Below are positions 32,771-40,014 of a DNA stretch of 40,014 nucleotides, piece by piece; the stretch's first letter is position 1, and every line of letters starts with the position of its first letter. This DNA is from Gammaproteobacteria bacterium (GTDB taxonomy: Bacteria > Pseudomonadota > Gammaproteobacteria > Pseudomonadales > Azotimanducaceae): assembly GCA_028821405.1 (NCBI GenBank), contig JAPPGK010000008.1, positions 1 to 40,014 on the forward strand, read 5' to 3'. The notes under the pieces are model-generated. The model did no database searches and was not told the origin of the DNA. It saw nothing but the letters and a program-made list of their open reading frames with translations. A program made the position numbers and the translations under genes.

Positions 32771-32912
32771 CGTGACCTCAGGCGGTCGACCCGCAGGGAC
32801 GGGCGTCCCGGTCTCTACGCGGCAATCGACCGACGCCCTAGGCGAGCGCATGCGGGCCACCGGAAGGACCGCCCGTACGGATCGTTGCGTGGCGAGGCCG
32901 GTTGCCGGCGCG
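32771..32912 (+). other. Convergent gap with a GGGACG hairpin
   Basis: The 142 bp between the converging putA and amidohydrolase genes contain GGGACGGGCGTCCC at 32796-32809, able to form a 5-6 bp stem. CTCTACG follows, faintly like the CCCCTACG end of the composite repeats. There is no U-tract on either strand, so a classical terminator is not shown. Confidence 0.4.
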
Positions 32913-34055
32913 TCAGATGAAGCCGTAGAGTCTCGCTGCGTTCTCGCAGACGATCTTCCGCCTCGTCTCGGGCGAGACCTCGCCGAGTTCCCGGGCGATG
33001 AACTCCCGGGAGTCCGGCCAGACCCCGTCGGGGTGCGGGAAGTCGCTTCCCCACATGACGTTGTCCTCGCCCAGGATGTCCAGCAGCCGTATGCCGATGG
33101 GGTCGCTCTGGTAGGTTGCGTAGCATTGCCGACGCCAGTACTCGGATGGTCGCATGGTGAGCGTCAAGTCCTTGAACTGGTCTTCCCACTCCAGGTCCAT
33201 ATGCTCGAGAACATAGGGAATCCAGCCGATTCCGCTCTCGCCGATGACGACCTTCAACCCGGGATGGGCCTCCAGCACGCCGCCGTAGACGATCTCCATG
33301 ATGATCTTCGCCATGGCAAGCTGGAAGCTCGTGATGTGCACCGCGAACGCCTGCCGCCTCGCCAGGGCGGATAGCGACTCGAAGTCGTAGTCCATGCGCG
33401 GGCCGATGGTGTGGTAGTGGACCGGCAACCCCGCGTTCTCGGCTTCGGCCCACAGGGGTTCCCAGCATGCATCGAAGAGTGGTGCCATGTCGTGGGTATT
33501 GGCGACTTCTATGCCTCGCAGCACGCCCCTGTCTGCCACCCGGCGGATTTCCCGCACCGCCGAGTCGACACTGTGGCTGGGGATGTTCGCCAACCCGGCG
33601 AACCGTGCCGGGTACGTGGCGCAGAAGTCGGCGAGCCAGGCGTTGTAGATGCGCATCATCTCGTCGGCCGCCTCGTTGTCGTCCAGGCGCATGGCGGCAC
33701 CCAGAATGCCGTAGAGCACCTCGGCCTGGACGCCGTCCAGATCCTGGTCGCTGATCCGCAGGTCGGGTTCGGTCAGGCGGCGGATGCCGGCGTCGCCGTC
33801 TCGGTAGAGTCCCTGTTCGGCCATGCGGTCGGAGCGGTGAATCTGACCCGGCACGTAGCGTCGCCCCGCCGATCCCATGCCGTTCTGGAGGCCGAACCGG
33901 GCACCGTTGCGGCTCACCCAGTAGCGACCGCCTTCGGTTTCGGTGACATAGGGCATGCGAGCCTTGAGTCGTGTCGGCGCAGCCTCGGTGAACAGATCTT
34001 CCGGCAGCCAAGGCAGGTCGACATGGCAGTCGGCTGAAATGATCTCGTAGTGCAT
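32913..34055 (-). CDS. Amidohydrolase_2 (ACMSD-like) metal-dependent hydrolase
   Basis: This 380-residue protein belongs to the ACMSD-like amidohydrolase group, TIM-barrel enzymes that decarboxylate or hydrate aromatic-derived acids. Evidence is the N-terminal metal site ISADCHVDLPW (His11 and neighbours), RFAGLANIPSHSVDSAVREI, GLPVHYHTIGP with the barrel histidines, HPGLKVVIGESGIGWIPYVLEHMD, and the C-terminal NVMWGSDFPHPDGVWPDS carrying the conserved Asp. The start is the ATG at 34055 with GAGGAA 5 bp upstream; the longer frame to 34436 is antisense to the lipoprotein gene. The substrate is unknown. It is divergent from a small lipoprotein gene across 76 bp. Confidence 0.88.
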   Translation of the reverse strand: MHYEIISADCHVDLPWLPEDLFTEAAPTRLKARMPYVTETEGGRYWVSRNGARFGLQNGMGSAGRRYVPGQIHRSDRMAEQGLYRDGDAGIRRLTEPDLRISDQDLDGVQAEVLYGILGAAMRLDDNEAADEMMRIYNAWLADFCATYPARFAGLANIPSHSVDSAVREIRRVADRGVLRGIEVANTHDMAPLFDACWEPLWAEAENAGLPVHYHTIGPRMDYDFESLSALARRQAFAVHITSFQLAMAKIIMEIVYGGVLEAHPGLKVVIGESGIGWIPYVLEHMDLEWEDQFKDLTLTMRPSEYWRRQCYATYQSDPIGIRLLDILGEDNVMWGSDFPHPDGVWPDSREFIARELGEVSPETRRKIVCENAARLYGFI

Positions 34056-34131
34056 TGGATTCCTCTGGCGAGCTTTTTGTTCAAGGCCGTGCGGGGTAGG
34101 ATTTTGCTTCAATTCGACCCAGGGGTCACCG

Positions 34132-34674
34132 ATGCCGTATCGACGGTCGTTTCGCCTGCTGGCTTGTTGTGTCGCAGGTCTTTTCGCGCTGGTCGCGTGC
34201 ACCGCACTCGATCCGGACGTACCCCGGGGCTTCGACCTGACGGGGGCGTGGGTGCTCGACCAAGACTCAAGCGATGCGCCACCCGATGTCGATGCCATAC
34301 GCCGCCGCGAGGACCGCGACGTGATCCGAGGCCGCCAATCCGATGCCTCGGCGTCGGCGGCCTTCGCCGTGCAGGACTTCCCGGTACTGACCGCTAGGCG
34401 CCTCGAGATCGAACAGGACGACGAGTCGATGGGCATTCGCTACGACGGCGTCGTCTATCGGGACATCACGTGGGGCGAGCGCAAGCGGGATCTGTGGACC
34501 GTGCGTGCCGGCTGGGCCGAGGGCGACCTCGTCATCCGGTCCGTGCGCGGCCGGACCAAGGGTCGGGAGTCGTTTGCCCTCGAGCGCAACGGCGCGCTCC
34601 TTCGCGTTACCGTCAGCATCGAGACAGACGGGGAGGACGTGCGTTCCGTGCGGGTCTATCGACGCAACCCGTAG
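34132..34674 (+). CDS. Small putative lipoprotein of unknown function
   Basis: The 180-residue product starts with a lipoprotein signal (MPYRRSFRLLACCVAGLFALVAC), the LVAC lipobox giving Cys23 as mature N-terminus. The mature part begins GFDLTGAWVLDQDSSDAPPD, reminiscent of small beta-barrel lipoproteins of the type that open with G-x-W, and continues as alternating charged strands (RRLEIEQDDESMGIRYDG, DLVIRSVRGRTKGRESFALE, LLRVTVSIETDGEDVRSVRVYRR). I do not recognise the family. AGGGG lies about 8 bp before the ATG. It is divergent from the amidohydrolase gene. Confidence 0.8.
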   Translation: MPYRRSFRLLACCVAGLFALVACTALDPDVPRGFDLTGAWVLDQDSSDAPPDVDAIRRREDRDVIRGRQSDASASAAFAVQDFPVLTARRLEIEQDDESMGIRYDGVVYRDITWGERKRDLWTVRAGWAEGDLVIRSVRGRTKGRESFALERNGALLRVTVSIETDGEDVRSVRVYRRNP

Positions 34675-34891
34675 CGCCCCAAAGCTGGGACGGCGCTTCG
34701 CGTTCGCTGGGTGCGCCCGCGCCTCCGCCAGCCAAGCCGGCCTCCATGAAGCCAACGCCACGGTCGCAGGTACCCTTCGGCGTTCGTTTCATTGGGGGCG
34801 ATTCCTGCGGTCGCCGGATAAACGCTCGGCATGATCGGGCCTGCCCGCTGCTACGAGTCCTGCCGGTCTGCAGCCGGTCCCGAATTTGGCG
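34675..34891. repeat. Convergent gap with degenerate repeat copy F (34793-34815)
   Basis: TGGGGGCGATT CCTGCGGTCGCC at 34793-34815 is a decayed version of the palindromic repeat core, with GGTCGCC intact and GGCGACC altered to GGCGATT. The rest of the 217-bp gap shows no gene or other feature. Confidence 0.5.
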
Positions 34892-36205
34892 TTACGGCCG
34901 GATTCGCCGGCACTCCAGGTAGAAGCGTTTCTCGAAGGCCTCGCCGAGCGAGAACGTCTTGCGTGGCGTCGCGCCTTCTTCGACCACGCTGGCGAAGAGG
35001 TCGTGCTTGTCCATTGCCGGGAGCACGAAGCCGATGCGTCCTTCGGCGCGGGTGAGATCGGCAAGGACGTCTTCGCCGTGGATGTAGTCCACGCTGGCGC
35101 CAGGGTGCTCAACCAGGAACGGGTCGAGGAAGTCGTGCAAGGTGGCTGTCTCGAGCTTGAAACGGGGGCTCGCAATCTGAAGGAGCCCGAGCGTATGGCA
35201 GGTCCGGTAGGGGATCCGGTGCGCACCCGGCACGGGCGTTTCCCGGCACTCGCGGCGCCATGACTCCTCGGTGGGGCAGATCCAATGTCGAAAGCCGAGA
35301 CTCCCGTAGCGTCCGGCCATCATCCCCAGGACGGCTTGCGGATCCACACCCGCGAGCAGGCGGTGGATGGGCTCGAACTCCAGTGCCCGGTCGTGGATGT
35401 TGACCAGTTCGACCAGTGCGTAGCGGGCGGGATGGTCGCCTTCCGGCGCTTCGTTCGCCTTGACCTCTTCCCAAATGGCTCGCGCGGCCGCAAACGAGTG
35501 GTTGCCGTCGCCCATGGCATAGAGCATCGGCGGATCGCCGCGACGCAAGGCGCCCAGACGTGCGACCGTGGCGGCGATGAGGTTCTCGCTCGTCACCCAC
35601 CAACCGCGTACGCGGCCACCGCCCTGCATGAGTTCGAAGTCGTAGCCGAGCGGCAGGTCGGATCGCACGAGCGATCCGATGACCGTTTCGTCGGGGTCGT
35701 CGATCAGCACCAGGATGTGGGGGGATTCCAGGGGTGCGTGGCGGCGAACGTCCATTCGCGCGGGCAAGCGTGACGGGTCCGTGCCCTCGGTGCTGCGAAT
35801 CAGCTCCCGAGCGCCCTCGCGGTAGTCGAAGCACTCGAGGTCGAGCGCCACAACCAGACCTCGCCGGGGCGTCGCCCGGCCCACCTGGCGTTCCACGAGC
35901 ACGAAACCGGGCGGCCGCTCGACGAGGGTCCCGTCGGAGAGGTACTGCGCCATACGCCGGTTTATGGCGGCGATGTTTGCGTCGCGGTCGCCTTCGCCGA
36001 GGCGTGCTTCCGGCAGGATCAGTCCGAGCGTCGACTCATGCCCGCCCACGAGGCGTGCGGTCCGGTCCCAATACTCCGGCTGCGACGTATATTGATCGCA
36101 CGCGACAACCGACCACGTCGACAGGGGAATACCGGGCCGCGGCAGGAGCAGCGTCGGTACGTGGAGGGCGATGTCCGGATAGTCTCGTTGCACGGTTCTC
36201 GCCAC
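34892..36205 (-). CDS. DUF1015 family protein
   Basis: This protein of about 437 residues belongs to the conserved DUF1015 family, widespread in bacteria and without a firmly established biochemical role that I can name. Family-like segments are STWSVVACDQYTSQPEYWDR near the N-terminus, LMQGGGRVRGWWV, MLYAMGDGNHSFAAARAIWEEVK (the GDGNHS centre is the most conserved part), VELVNIHDRALEFEPIHRLL, and SVDYIHGEDVLADL. The start is GTG at 36205 or GTG at 36193; neither has a strong ribosome binding site. The open frame upstream to 37813 is antisense to the D-aminoacylase gene and is not real. It is divergent from that gene with under 50 bp between them. Confidence 0.85.
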   Translation of the reverse strand: MARTVQRDYPDIALHVPTLLLPRPGIPLSTWSVVACDQYTSQPEYWDRTARLVGGHESTLGLILPEARLGEGDRDANIAAINRRMAQYLSDGTLVERPPGFVLVERQVGRATPRRGLVVALDLECFDYREGARELIRSTEGTDPSRLPARMDVRRHAPLESPHILVLIDDPDETVIGSLVRSDLPLGYDFELMQGGGRVRGWWVTSENLIAATVARLGALRRGDPPMLYAMGDGNHSFAAARAIWEEVKANEAPEGDHPARYALVELVNIHDRALEFEPIHRLLAGVDPQAVLGMMAGRYGSLGFRHWICPTEESWRRECRETPVPGAHRIPYRTCHTLGLLQIASPRFKLETATLHDFLDPFLVEHPGASVDYIHGEDVLADLTRAEGRIGFVLPAMDKHDLFASVVEEGATPRKTFSLGEAFEKRFYLECRRIRP

Positions 36206-36253
36206 GGGTCGGCGGGTTGATGGTGTATGGTATTGCGTTGGGGGGATGCGCGC

Positions 36254-37951
36254 ATGACATACGACCTCGTCATCGAGAACGGCACCGTCGTCGACGGTTC
36301 GGGCACGCCGGGCTACCGGGCGGACGTGGGTATCTCGGACGGGCGCATTGCGTTCATCGGCGAGAACCCCGGAAAGGCCGCGGACAGGATCGATGCGGAA
36401 GGCCATGTGGTGACCCCCGGATTCGTCGACGGCCATACCCACATGGATGCCCAGGTGTTCTGGGATGAGCTCGGGTCCTGTTCCTGCTACCACGGCGTCA
36501 CCAGCGTGGTGATGGGGAATTGCGGCTTCACCCTGGCCCCGTGTCGGGAGAACGAGGCGGACCTCGTATTCCGTAACCTCGAACGTGCGGAGGACATCGC
36601 CCGGGAAGCCATGCTTGCCGGCATCGACTGGCGCTGGGAGACCTACCCGGAGTACCTGGATGTCGTCGATGCCCTGCCGAAGGGGATCAACTACGCCGGC
36701 TACGTCGGCCACTCGGCGCTGCGCACCTACGTCATGGGGCCGCGGGCCTTCGAGGAGGAAGCGACCGAGGACGATGTCAAGCGCATGGCCGCGATCGTCC
36801 AGGAAGCGGTTCGGGCCGGGGCGGTCGGCTTCACCACCTCCCGTTCGCCGAACCACCAGACCTCCGATCACAAGCCCGTGGCAAGCCGCCTGGCGTCCTG
36901 GGACGAAGTGCGCACCATCGTCAACGCGATGGGACGTAGGGGTTCGGGTATGTTCGAAATTGCCGCCGAAGCGACCGGCGGCGATCCCGCGCGGATGCAC
37001 GACTACCAGCAACGGCTGAAGACGCTGGCCGTCGAGTCCGGCGTGCCGGTGACCTGGGGCATGTTTTCCCGGCGTCGGACACCGGAGGTCTGGCGCAGCT
37101 ATTTCGACCTTCTCGACGAGGTCGCCGAAGCCGGGGGACGCATGTTCGCCCAGGTTCATTCCCGCGCCCTGTGCGTGATCTACACCTTCGAGTCGCACCT
37201 GCCTTTCGACTCCTGGGACGCATGGCGCGACATACGCCGGCTGCCTCTCGACGAGCAGAGAGCACGGCTTGAGGACCCGGCCGTGAAGGCGAAGCTCGTC
37301 GAGGTGGCGAGTCGCCCGAGCGAACGCCACAAGGCACGGGGCATCCTCGCGAATCCCCCCGACTGGGAATGGCTCTACGTCATGCGCGGTACCGACGGGC
37401 ACGATCCAAGCGTTGCCCAGCTGGCTGGGGAACGGGGCATCCCGCCGGCCGAACTGTTGATCGACATCGCCCTCGAGGAGGATCTGAAGACGCTGTTCCG
37501 GATGCCGCTCAACAACGAGAACGACGACGACGTGCTGGCGATGATGAAGCACCCGCATTCGGTGGTGACGTTCTCGGACTCCGGCGCCCACGTGTCCCAG
37601 ATCATGGACAGCTCGCTGCAGACCAACGTGTTCAGCCAATGGGTTCGGGAGCGTCAGGAACTGACCTTGGAGGAGGCCGTGCGGCAAGTCACTTCCGAAC
37701 CGGCCCGGCGTTGGGGTTTCCACGACCGCGGGCTGCTTCGGCTTGGCATGGCTGCCGACGTCGCGGTGTTCGACCCCGAGACGATCGCGCCGAACATGCC
37801 CGAGATCGTCCACGACCTGCCGGCGGGGGCCAAGCGCTTCAAGCAGACCGCGCGTGGAATCCTGGCCACGGTGGTGAACGGGGAGGTGCTGCTCCGCAGC
37901 AACGAACCGACCGGGGCGACGCCGGGGCGACTGCTGAGGGCGTCTCGTTAG
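36254..37951 (+). CDS. D-aminoacylase-type amidohydrolase (N-acyl-D-amino-acid deacylase family)
   Basis: This 565-residue metallo-hydrolase follows the N-acyl-D-amino-acid deacylase / dihydroorotase-like pattern. The N-terminal beta sandwich (DLVIENGTVVDGSGTPGYRADV) leads to the His-x-His metal site at His61 and His63 (DGHTHMDAQVFWD). Next come GVTSVVMGNCGFTLAPC, AGAVGFTTSRSPNHQ, and the C-terminal metal aspartate region VVTFSDSGAHVSQIMD, then ILATVVNGEVLL closing the sandwich. Known relatives remove acyl groups from D-amino acids or act on similar amides; the substrate cannot be told here. The ATG at 36254 has GGGGGA 7 bp upstream. After the stop the same frame stays open for 32 more codons. 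Confidence 0.9.
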   Translation: MTYDLVIENGTVVDGSGTPGYRADVGISDGRIAFIGENPGKAADRIDAEGHVVTPGFVDGHTHMDAQVFWDELGSCSCYHGVTSVVMGNCGFTLAPCRENEADLVFRNLERAEDIAREAMLAGIDWRWETYPEYLDVVDALPKGINYAGYVGHSALRTYVMGPRAFEEEATEDDVKRMAAIVQEAVRAGAVGFTTSRSPNHQTSDHKPVASRLASWDEVRTIVNAMGRRGSGMFEIAAEATGGDPARMHDYQQRLKTLAVESGVPVTWGMFSRRRTPEVWRSYFDLLDEVAEAGGRMFAQVHSRALCVIYTFESHLPFDSWDAWRDIRRLPLDEQRARLEDPAVKAKLVEVASRPSERHKARGILANPPDWEWLYVMRGTDGHDPSVAQLAGERGIPPAELLIDIALEEDLKTLFRMPLNNENDDDVLAMMKHPHSVVTFSDSGAHVSQIMDSSLQTNVFSQWVRERQELTLEEAVRQVTSEPARRWGFHDRGLLRLGMAADVAVFDPETIAPNMPEIVHDLPAGAKRFKQTARGILATVVNGEVLLRSNEPTGATPGRLLRASR

Positions 37952-38050
37952 CGGGCGCTGGACATCGCAGAACGCATTCGCAAGGATGGCGAAACCGACC
38001 GGCAGGCCATGATGGCACTTGTCGAATCAGTTAGGCAGGGCGCCGCCTGA
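37952..38050 (+). pseudogene. In-frame open segment after the amidohydrolase stop, possible gene remnant
   Basis: Directly after the TAG at 37949, the same frame reads on for 32 codons to TGA at 38048. The translation (ALDIAERIRKDGETDRQAM then MALVESVRQGAA) has protein-like, helix-friendly composition without the arginine-rich look of shadow frames in this genome. It may be a remnant of a lost gene, a former longer C-terminus, or chance. An internal ATG could give only about 14 residues. No homologue is recognised. Confidence 0.3.
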
Positions 38051-38124
38051 GCCGGCGAGTCTCGGGGCGTCGGAGGAAGATCGCGCTTGCCGTGCGGCGG
38101 CAAGCAGGTACACTAGCGCACCCT

Positions 38125-38200
38125 TCCGCCTTAGCTCAGTTGGTAGAGCAGCTGACTGTTAATCAGCGGGTCGCTGGTTCGAGCCCAGCAGGCGGAGCCA
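38125..38200 (+). tRNA. tRNA-Asn (GUU)
   Basis: The 76 bases fold as a standard tRNA. TCCGCCT pairs with AGGCGGA in the acceptor stem, the D arm carries AGTTGGTAGA, and the anticodon loop is CTGTTAA with GTT at positions 34-36, decoding asparagine. The T arm contains GGTTCGAGCC, and the 3' CCA is encoded. It stands alone between protein genes. Confidence 0.97.
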
Positions 38201-38290
38201 ATCGAATCAAGGGGTTGAGGTCAATCAACTCCGGCTCCCAGAACCGTGGGGCGGGGCGTGGCCTCGCCTCGTGTAGCGCTGCGCGTTTGC

Positions 38291-38315
38291 GGGCGACCGC
38301 GAGGGTCGCCCTACG
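38291..38315 (-). repeat. Palindromic intergenic repeat, copy E (inverted)
   Basis: GGGCGACCGC GAGGGTCGCCCTACG is the reverse complement of the core seen in copy D, with one G missing from the G run. It lies in the 252-bp gap between tRNA-Asn and the radical SAM gene. Nothing else in that gap looks like a gene. Confidence 0.7.
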
Positions 38316-38452
38316 ACGCCCGATGGGCGGTTTCCCCGCCGCGCCGTGACGTCGTCTCTCTGTCTGTTATGCTGGCTAGGCTGTCGCAACAAGGACTTGC
38401 ACGGAATCGCGAGTCGAGGACGTAGCAGCGACAGGGACAACGGGAGGATCCA

Positions 38453-39883
38453 ATGGACGCAATCAACGTCCGGGTAGTTCACAGCCGAACCCCGGACGAG
38501 GCCTTTGACACCGGTCGGCATGGCCCCTTGGCCAACAACCGCAGCACCAACGGGGCGCGCGCCGACATCGTGGCACCGCGGTATCGAGCCATTTCGGAAC
38601 GCCGCCTGGACCGCATACCGCAGTTGGCGGGACGACATGAGGACGAGCGTTTCGCCATGGAGGTCGTTAGCCGGGTGCTGCCGTTTCGGACCAACGAATA
38701 TGTCGTCAACAACCTGATCGACTGGTCGCGGGTTCCCGACGACCCGATTTACCAGATGACCTTCCCCCAGCGCGGCATGCTCGATCCCGCGGACTTCGAC
38801 CGCGTTGCGGATCTGGTCAAACGAGACGCCACCGATGAAGAGTTCGCACCGGTCGTTGCATCGATCCGAGAGAATCTGAATCCCCACCCGGCGGGCCAAC
38901 GGGAACTGAATATTCCCCGTCACGAGGACACGGTCGTCGAAGGCATCCAGCACAAGTATCGCGAAACCGTCTTGTTCTTTCCCAGCCGTGGCCAGACCTG
39001 CCACGCCTATTGCACCTTCTGTTTCCGGTGGGCGCAGTTCGTCGGCAAGGACATGAAGATCTACGCCAAGCAGATGGATGGCCTGCACCGCTACCTGGCC
39101 TCGCATCCGGAGGTAACCGACCTCTTGATCACCGGCGGGGATCCCATGGTGATGAAGGCATCGGCGCTATCGCGCTACCTGGAGCCCATCCTGAACTCCC
39201 CGGATACGGCTCACGTCCGCAATATCCGCATCGGCACAAAGTCGCTGACTTTCTGGCCGTACCGGTTCGTCTCGGACCCGGACGCCGACGAACTGCTAGG
39301 CCTGCTCGAACGGGTCGTCGCGTCGGGTCGGCACTTGGCGATCATGGCGCACTTCAACCATTGGCAGGAACTGTCAACCGATGTGGTGCAGGCTGCGATG
39401 CGGCGGCTGCGCAACACGGGGACCGTGATTCGTGCCCAAGGGCCTCTGCTCGCCCATATCAACGACGAGGCGGCGGTATGGCGTCGGATGTGGGAGGACC
39501 AGGTCCGGCTCGGCGTCGTGCCGTACTACATGTTCGTGGAACGGGATACCGGGGCCAAGCGCTACTTCGAGGTGCCGTTGGAACGCGCACGGCAGATCTA
39601 CACCGATGCGGTCTCTCAAGTTTCGGGACTTGCGCGCACGGCGCGGGGTCCCAGCATGAGTGCGGAACCTGGCAAGGTCGAGGTTCTTGGCGTGCAGCGC
39701 GTTCGGGGTGAACGGGTCTTCGTGCTGCGTTTCCTCCAAGGACGCGACCCGAACTGGGTGGGTGTTCCGTTCTTCGCGGAATTCGACCCGAAGGCGACAT
39801 GGCTCGATCAGTTGCGGCCGGCCTTTGGGGAGAAGCGTTTCTTCTTCGAGGAGGGGCTGGAATCCATGCGAGAGATGGCCTGA
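38453..39883 (+). CDS. KamA-family radical SAM protein (lysine 2,3-aminomutase-like)
   Basis: This 476-residue protein is related to lysine 2,3-aminomutase. The radical SAM cluster motif is Cys183-x3-Cys187-x2-Cys190 (QTCHAYCTFCFRW), followed by LLITGGDP (224-231) and IRIGTKSLTFWPYRF. The C-terminal SAEPGKVEVLG carries Lys408, the probable PLP-lysine. In lysine 2,3-aminomutase that lysine ends a DAPGGGGK-type motif whose Asp helps bind the substrate; here the motif is shortened and the Asp is missing. The amino acid substrate is therefore likely to differ, or the enzyme may have another role. The ATG at 38453 has GGGAGG about 5 bp upstream. It follows tRNA-Asn and appears monocistronic. Confidence 0.88.
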   Translation: MDAINVRVVHSRTPDEAFDTGRHGPLANNRSTNGARADIVAPRYRAISERRLDRIPQLAGRHEDERFAMEVVSRVLPFRTNEYVVNNLIDWSRVPDDPIYQMTFPQRGMLDPADFDRVADLVKRDATDEEFAPVVASIRENLNPHPAGQRELNIPRHEDTVVEGIQHKYRETVLFFPSRGQTCHAYCTFCFRWAQFVGKDMKIYAKQMDGLHRYLASHPEVTDLLITGGDPMVMKASALSRYLEPILNSPDTAHVRNIRIGTKSLTFWPYRFVSDPDADELLGLLERVVASGRHLAIMAHFNHWQELSTDVVQAAMRRLRNTGTVIRAQGPLLAHINDEAAVWRRMWEDQVRLGVVPYYMFVERDTGAKRYFEVPLERARQIYTDAVSQVSGLARTARGPSMSAEPGKVEVLGVQRVRGERVFVLRFLQGRDPNWVGVPFFAEFDPKATWLDQLRPAFGEKRFFFEEGLESMREMA

Positions 39884-40014
39884 CCCGGAAGTCGACCGAC
39901 GGGCGTCGAACCCCCGTAAAAACGCCTCCCAACCCCCTTTCGATCACCTGCGTCAGGGCACCCAGGGCAATCGCATTTGAGATTCACTTGACCTGCTGGG
40001 CGGCTCGGACCATG
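39884..40014. other. Terminal non-coding stretch
   Basis: No gene is supported. The window ends in GGACCATG, so an ATG at 40012 may open a gene beyond the edge, but nothing of it is visible. TCGAC and GTCGA near 39892 and 39905 could form a weak stem after the radical SAM gene. Confidence 0.4.

Noticed and set aside
32796-32809. Rho-independent terminator after putA
   Set aside because: The hairpin is short and is not followed by a T run on either strand.
36206-37813. Long minus-strand frame extending the DUF1015 protein to 973 residues
   Set aside because: It is antisense to the D-aminoacylase-type gene, which has clear motifs, a good ribosome binding site and family length.
38125-38200. 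tRNA-Asn as an active integration site of a mobile island
   Set aside because: No integrase, no duplicated tRNA 3' end and no mobile genes are seen within the window.
38225-39106. Minus-strand frame of 293 residues
   Set aside because: It is antisense to the radical SAM gene and its translation matches no known pattern; the sense gene has the cysteine motif and a ribosome binding site.

Overview
The window is GC-rich chromosomal DNA from a Gram-negative proteobacterium, most likely an uncultivated gammaproteobacterium. The evidence is a division and cell-wall (dcw) cluster in the classical gammaproteobacterial order ending in ftsZ-lpxC, an LpxC deacetylase (so lipid A is made), meso-diaminopimelate-type MurE, lipoprotein signal peptides, and a class A-like PutA. 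No genus can be named from the sequence alone.

Layout. Positions 51-10646 are a minus-strand block. Read in transcription order it holds a NUDT19-like Nudix hydrolase, an ABC ATPase and its FtsX-type permease, an AttH/CrtC-like lipocalin-fold lipoprotein, a second Nudix hydrolase, an O-acetylhomoserine sulfhydrylase-type PLP enzyme, an AbiEii-like nucleotidyltransferase coupled to an unrecognised protein, then purC and a stand-alone AICAR transformylase. Positions 10709-12589 hold a lone YejA-type binding protein on the plus strand. Positions 12769-27729 are the dcw cluster (mraZ, rsmH, ftsL, ftsI, murE, mraY, murD, ftsW, murC, ftsQ, ftsA, ftsZ, lpxC), with nearly every junction overlapping. 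It has a readable promoter and MraZ-box repeats. murF, murG and ddl, expected inside it, are absent. Positions 27814-37951 hold metabolic genes: a VOC protein, a TcuA-like flavoprotein coupled to putA, an ACMSD-type amidohydrolase, a small lipoprotein, a DUF1015 protein and a D-aminoacylase-type amidohydrolase. Positions 38125-38200 are tRNA-Asn, followed by a KamA-family radical SAM enzyme.

Six copies of a palindromic GGGGCGACC...GGTCGCC motif lie only between genes. Two of them are part of a larger composite element of roughly 100-150 bp with inverted ends. One copy supplies the lpxC stop codon.

The most unusual points are the dcw cluster that lost murF, murG and ddl without losing its tight packing; the SxN-to-SxQ change in FtsI; the AbiEii-like gene paired with an unrecognised protein; the separated AICAR transformylase; and the KamA-like enzyme whose PLP-lysine segment lacks the lysine-recognising aspartate context. 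I see no CRISPR array, prophage, transposase or rRNA.
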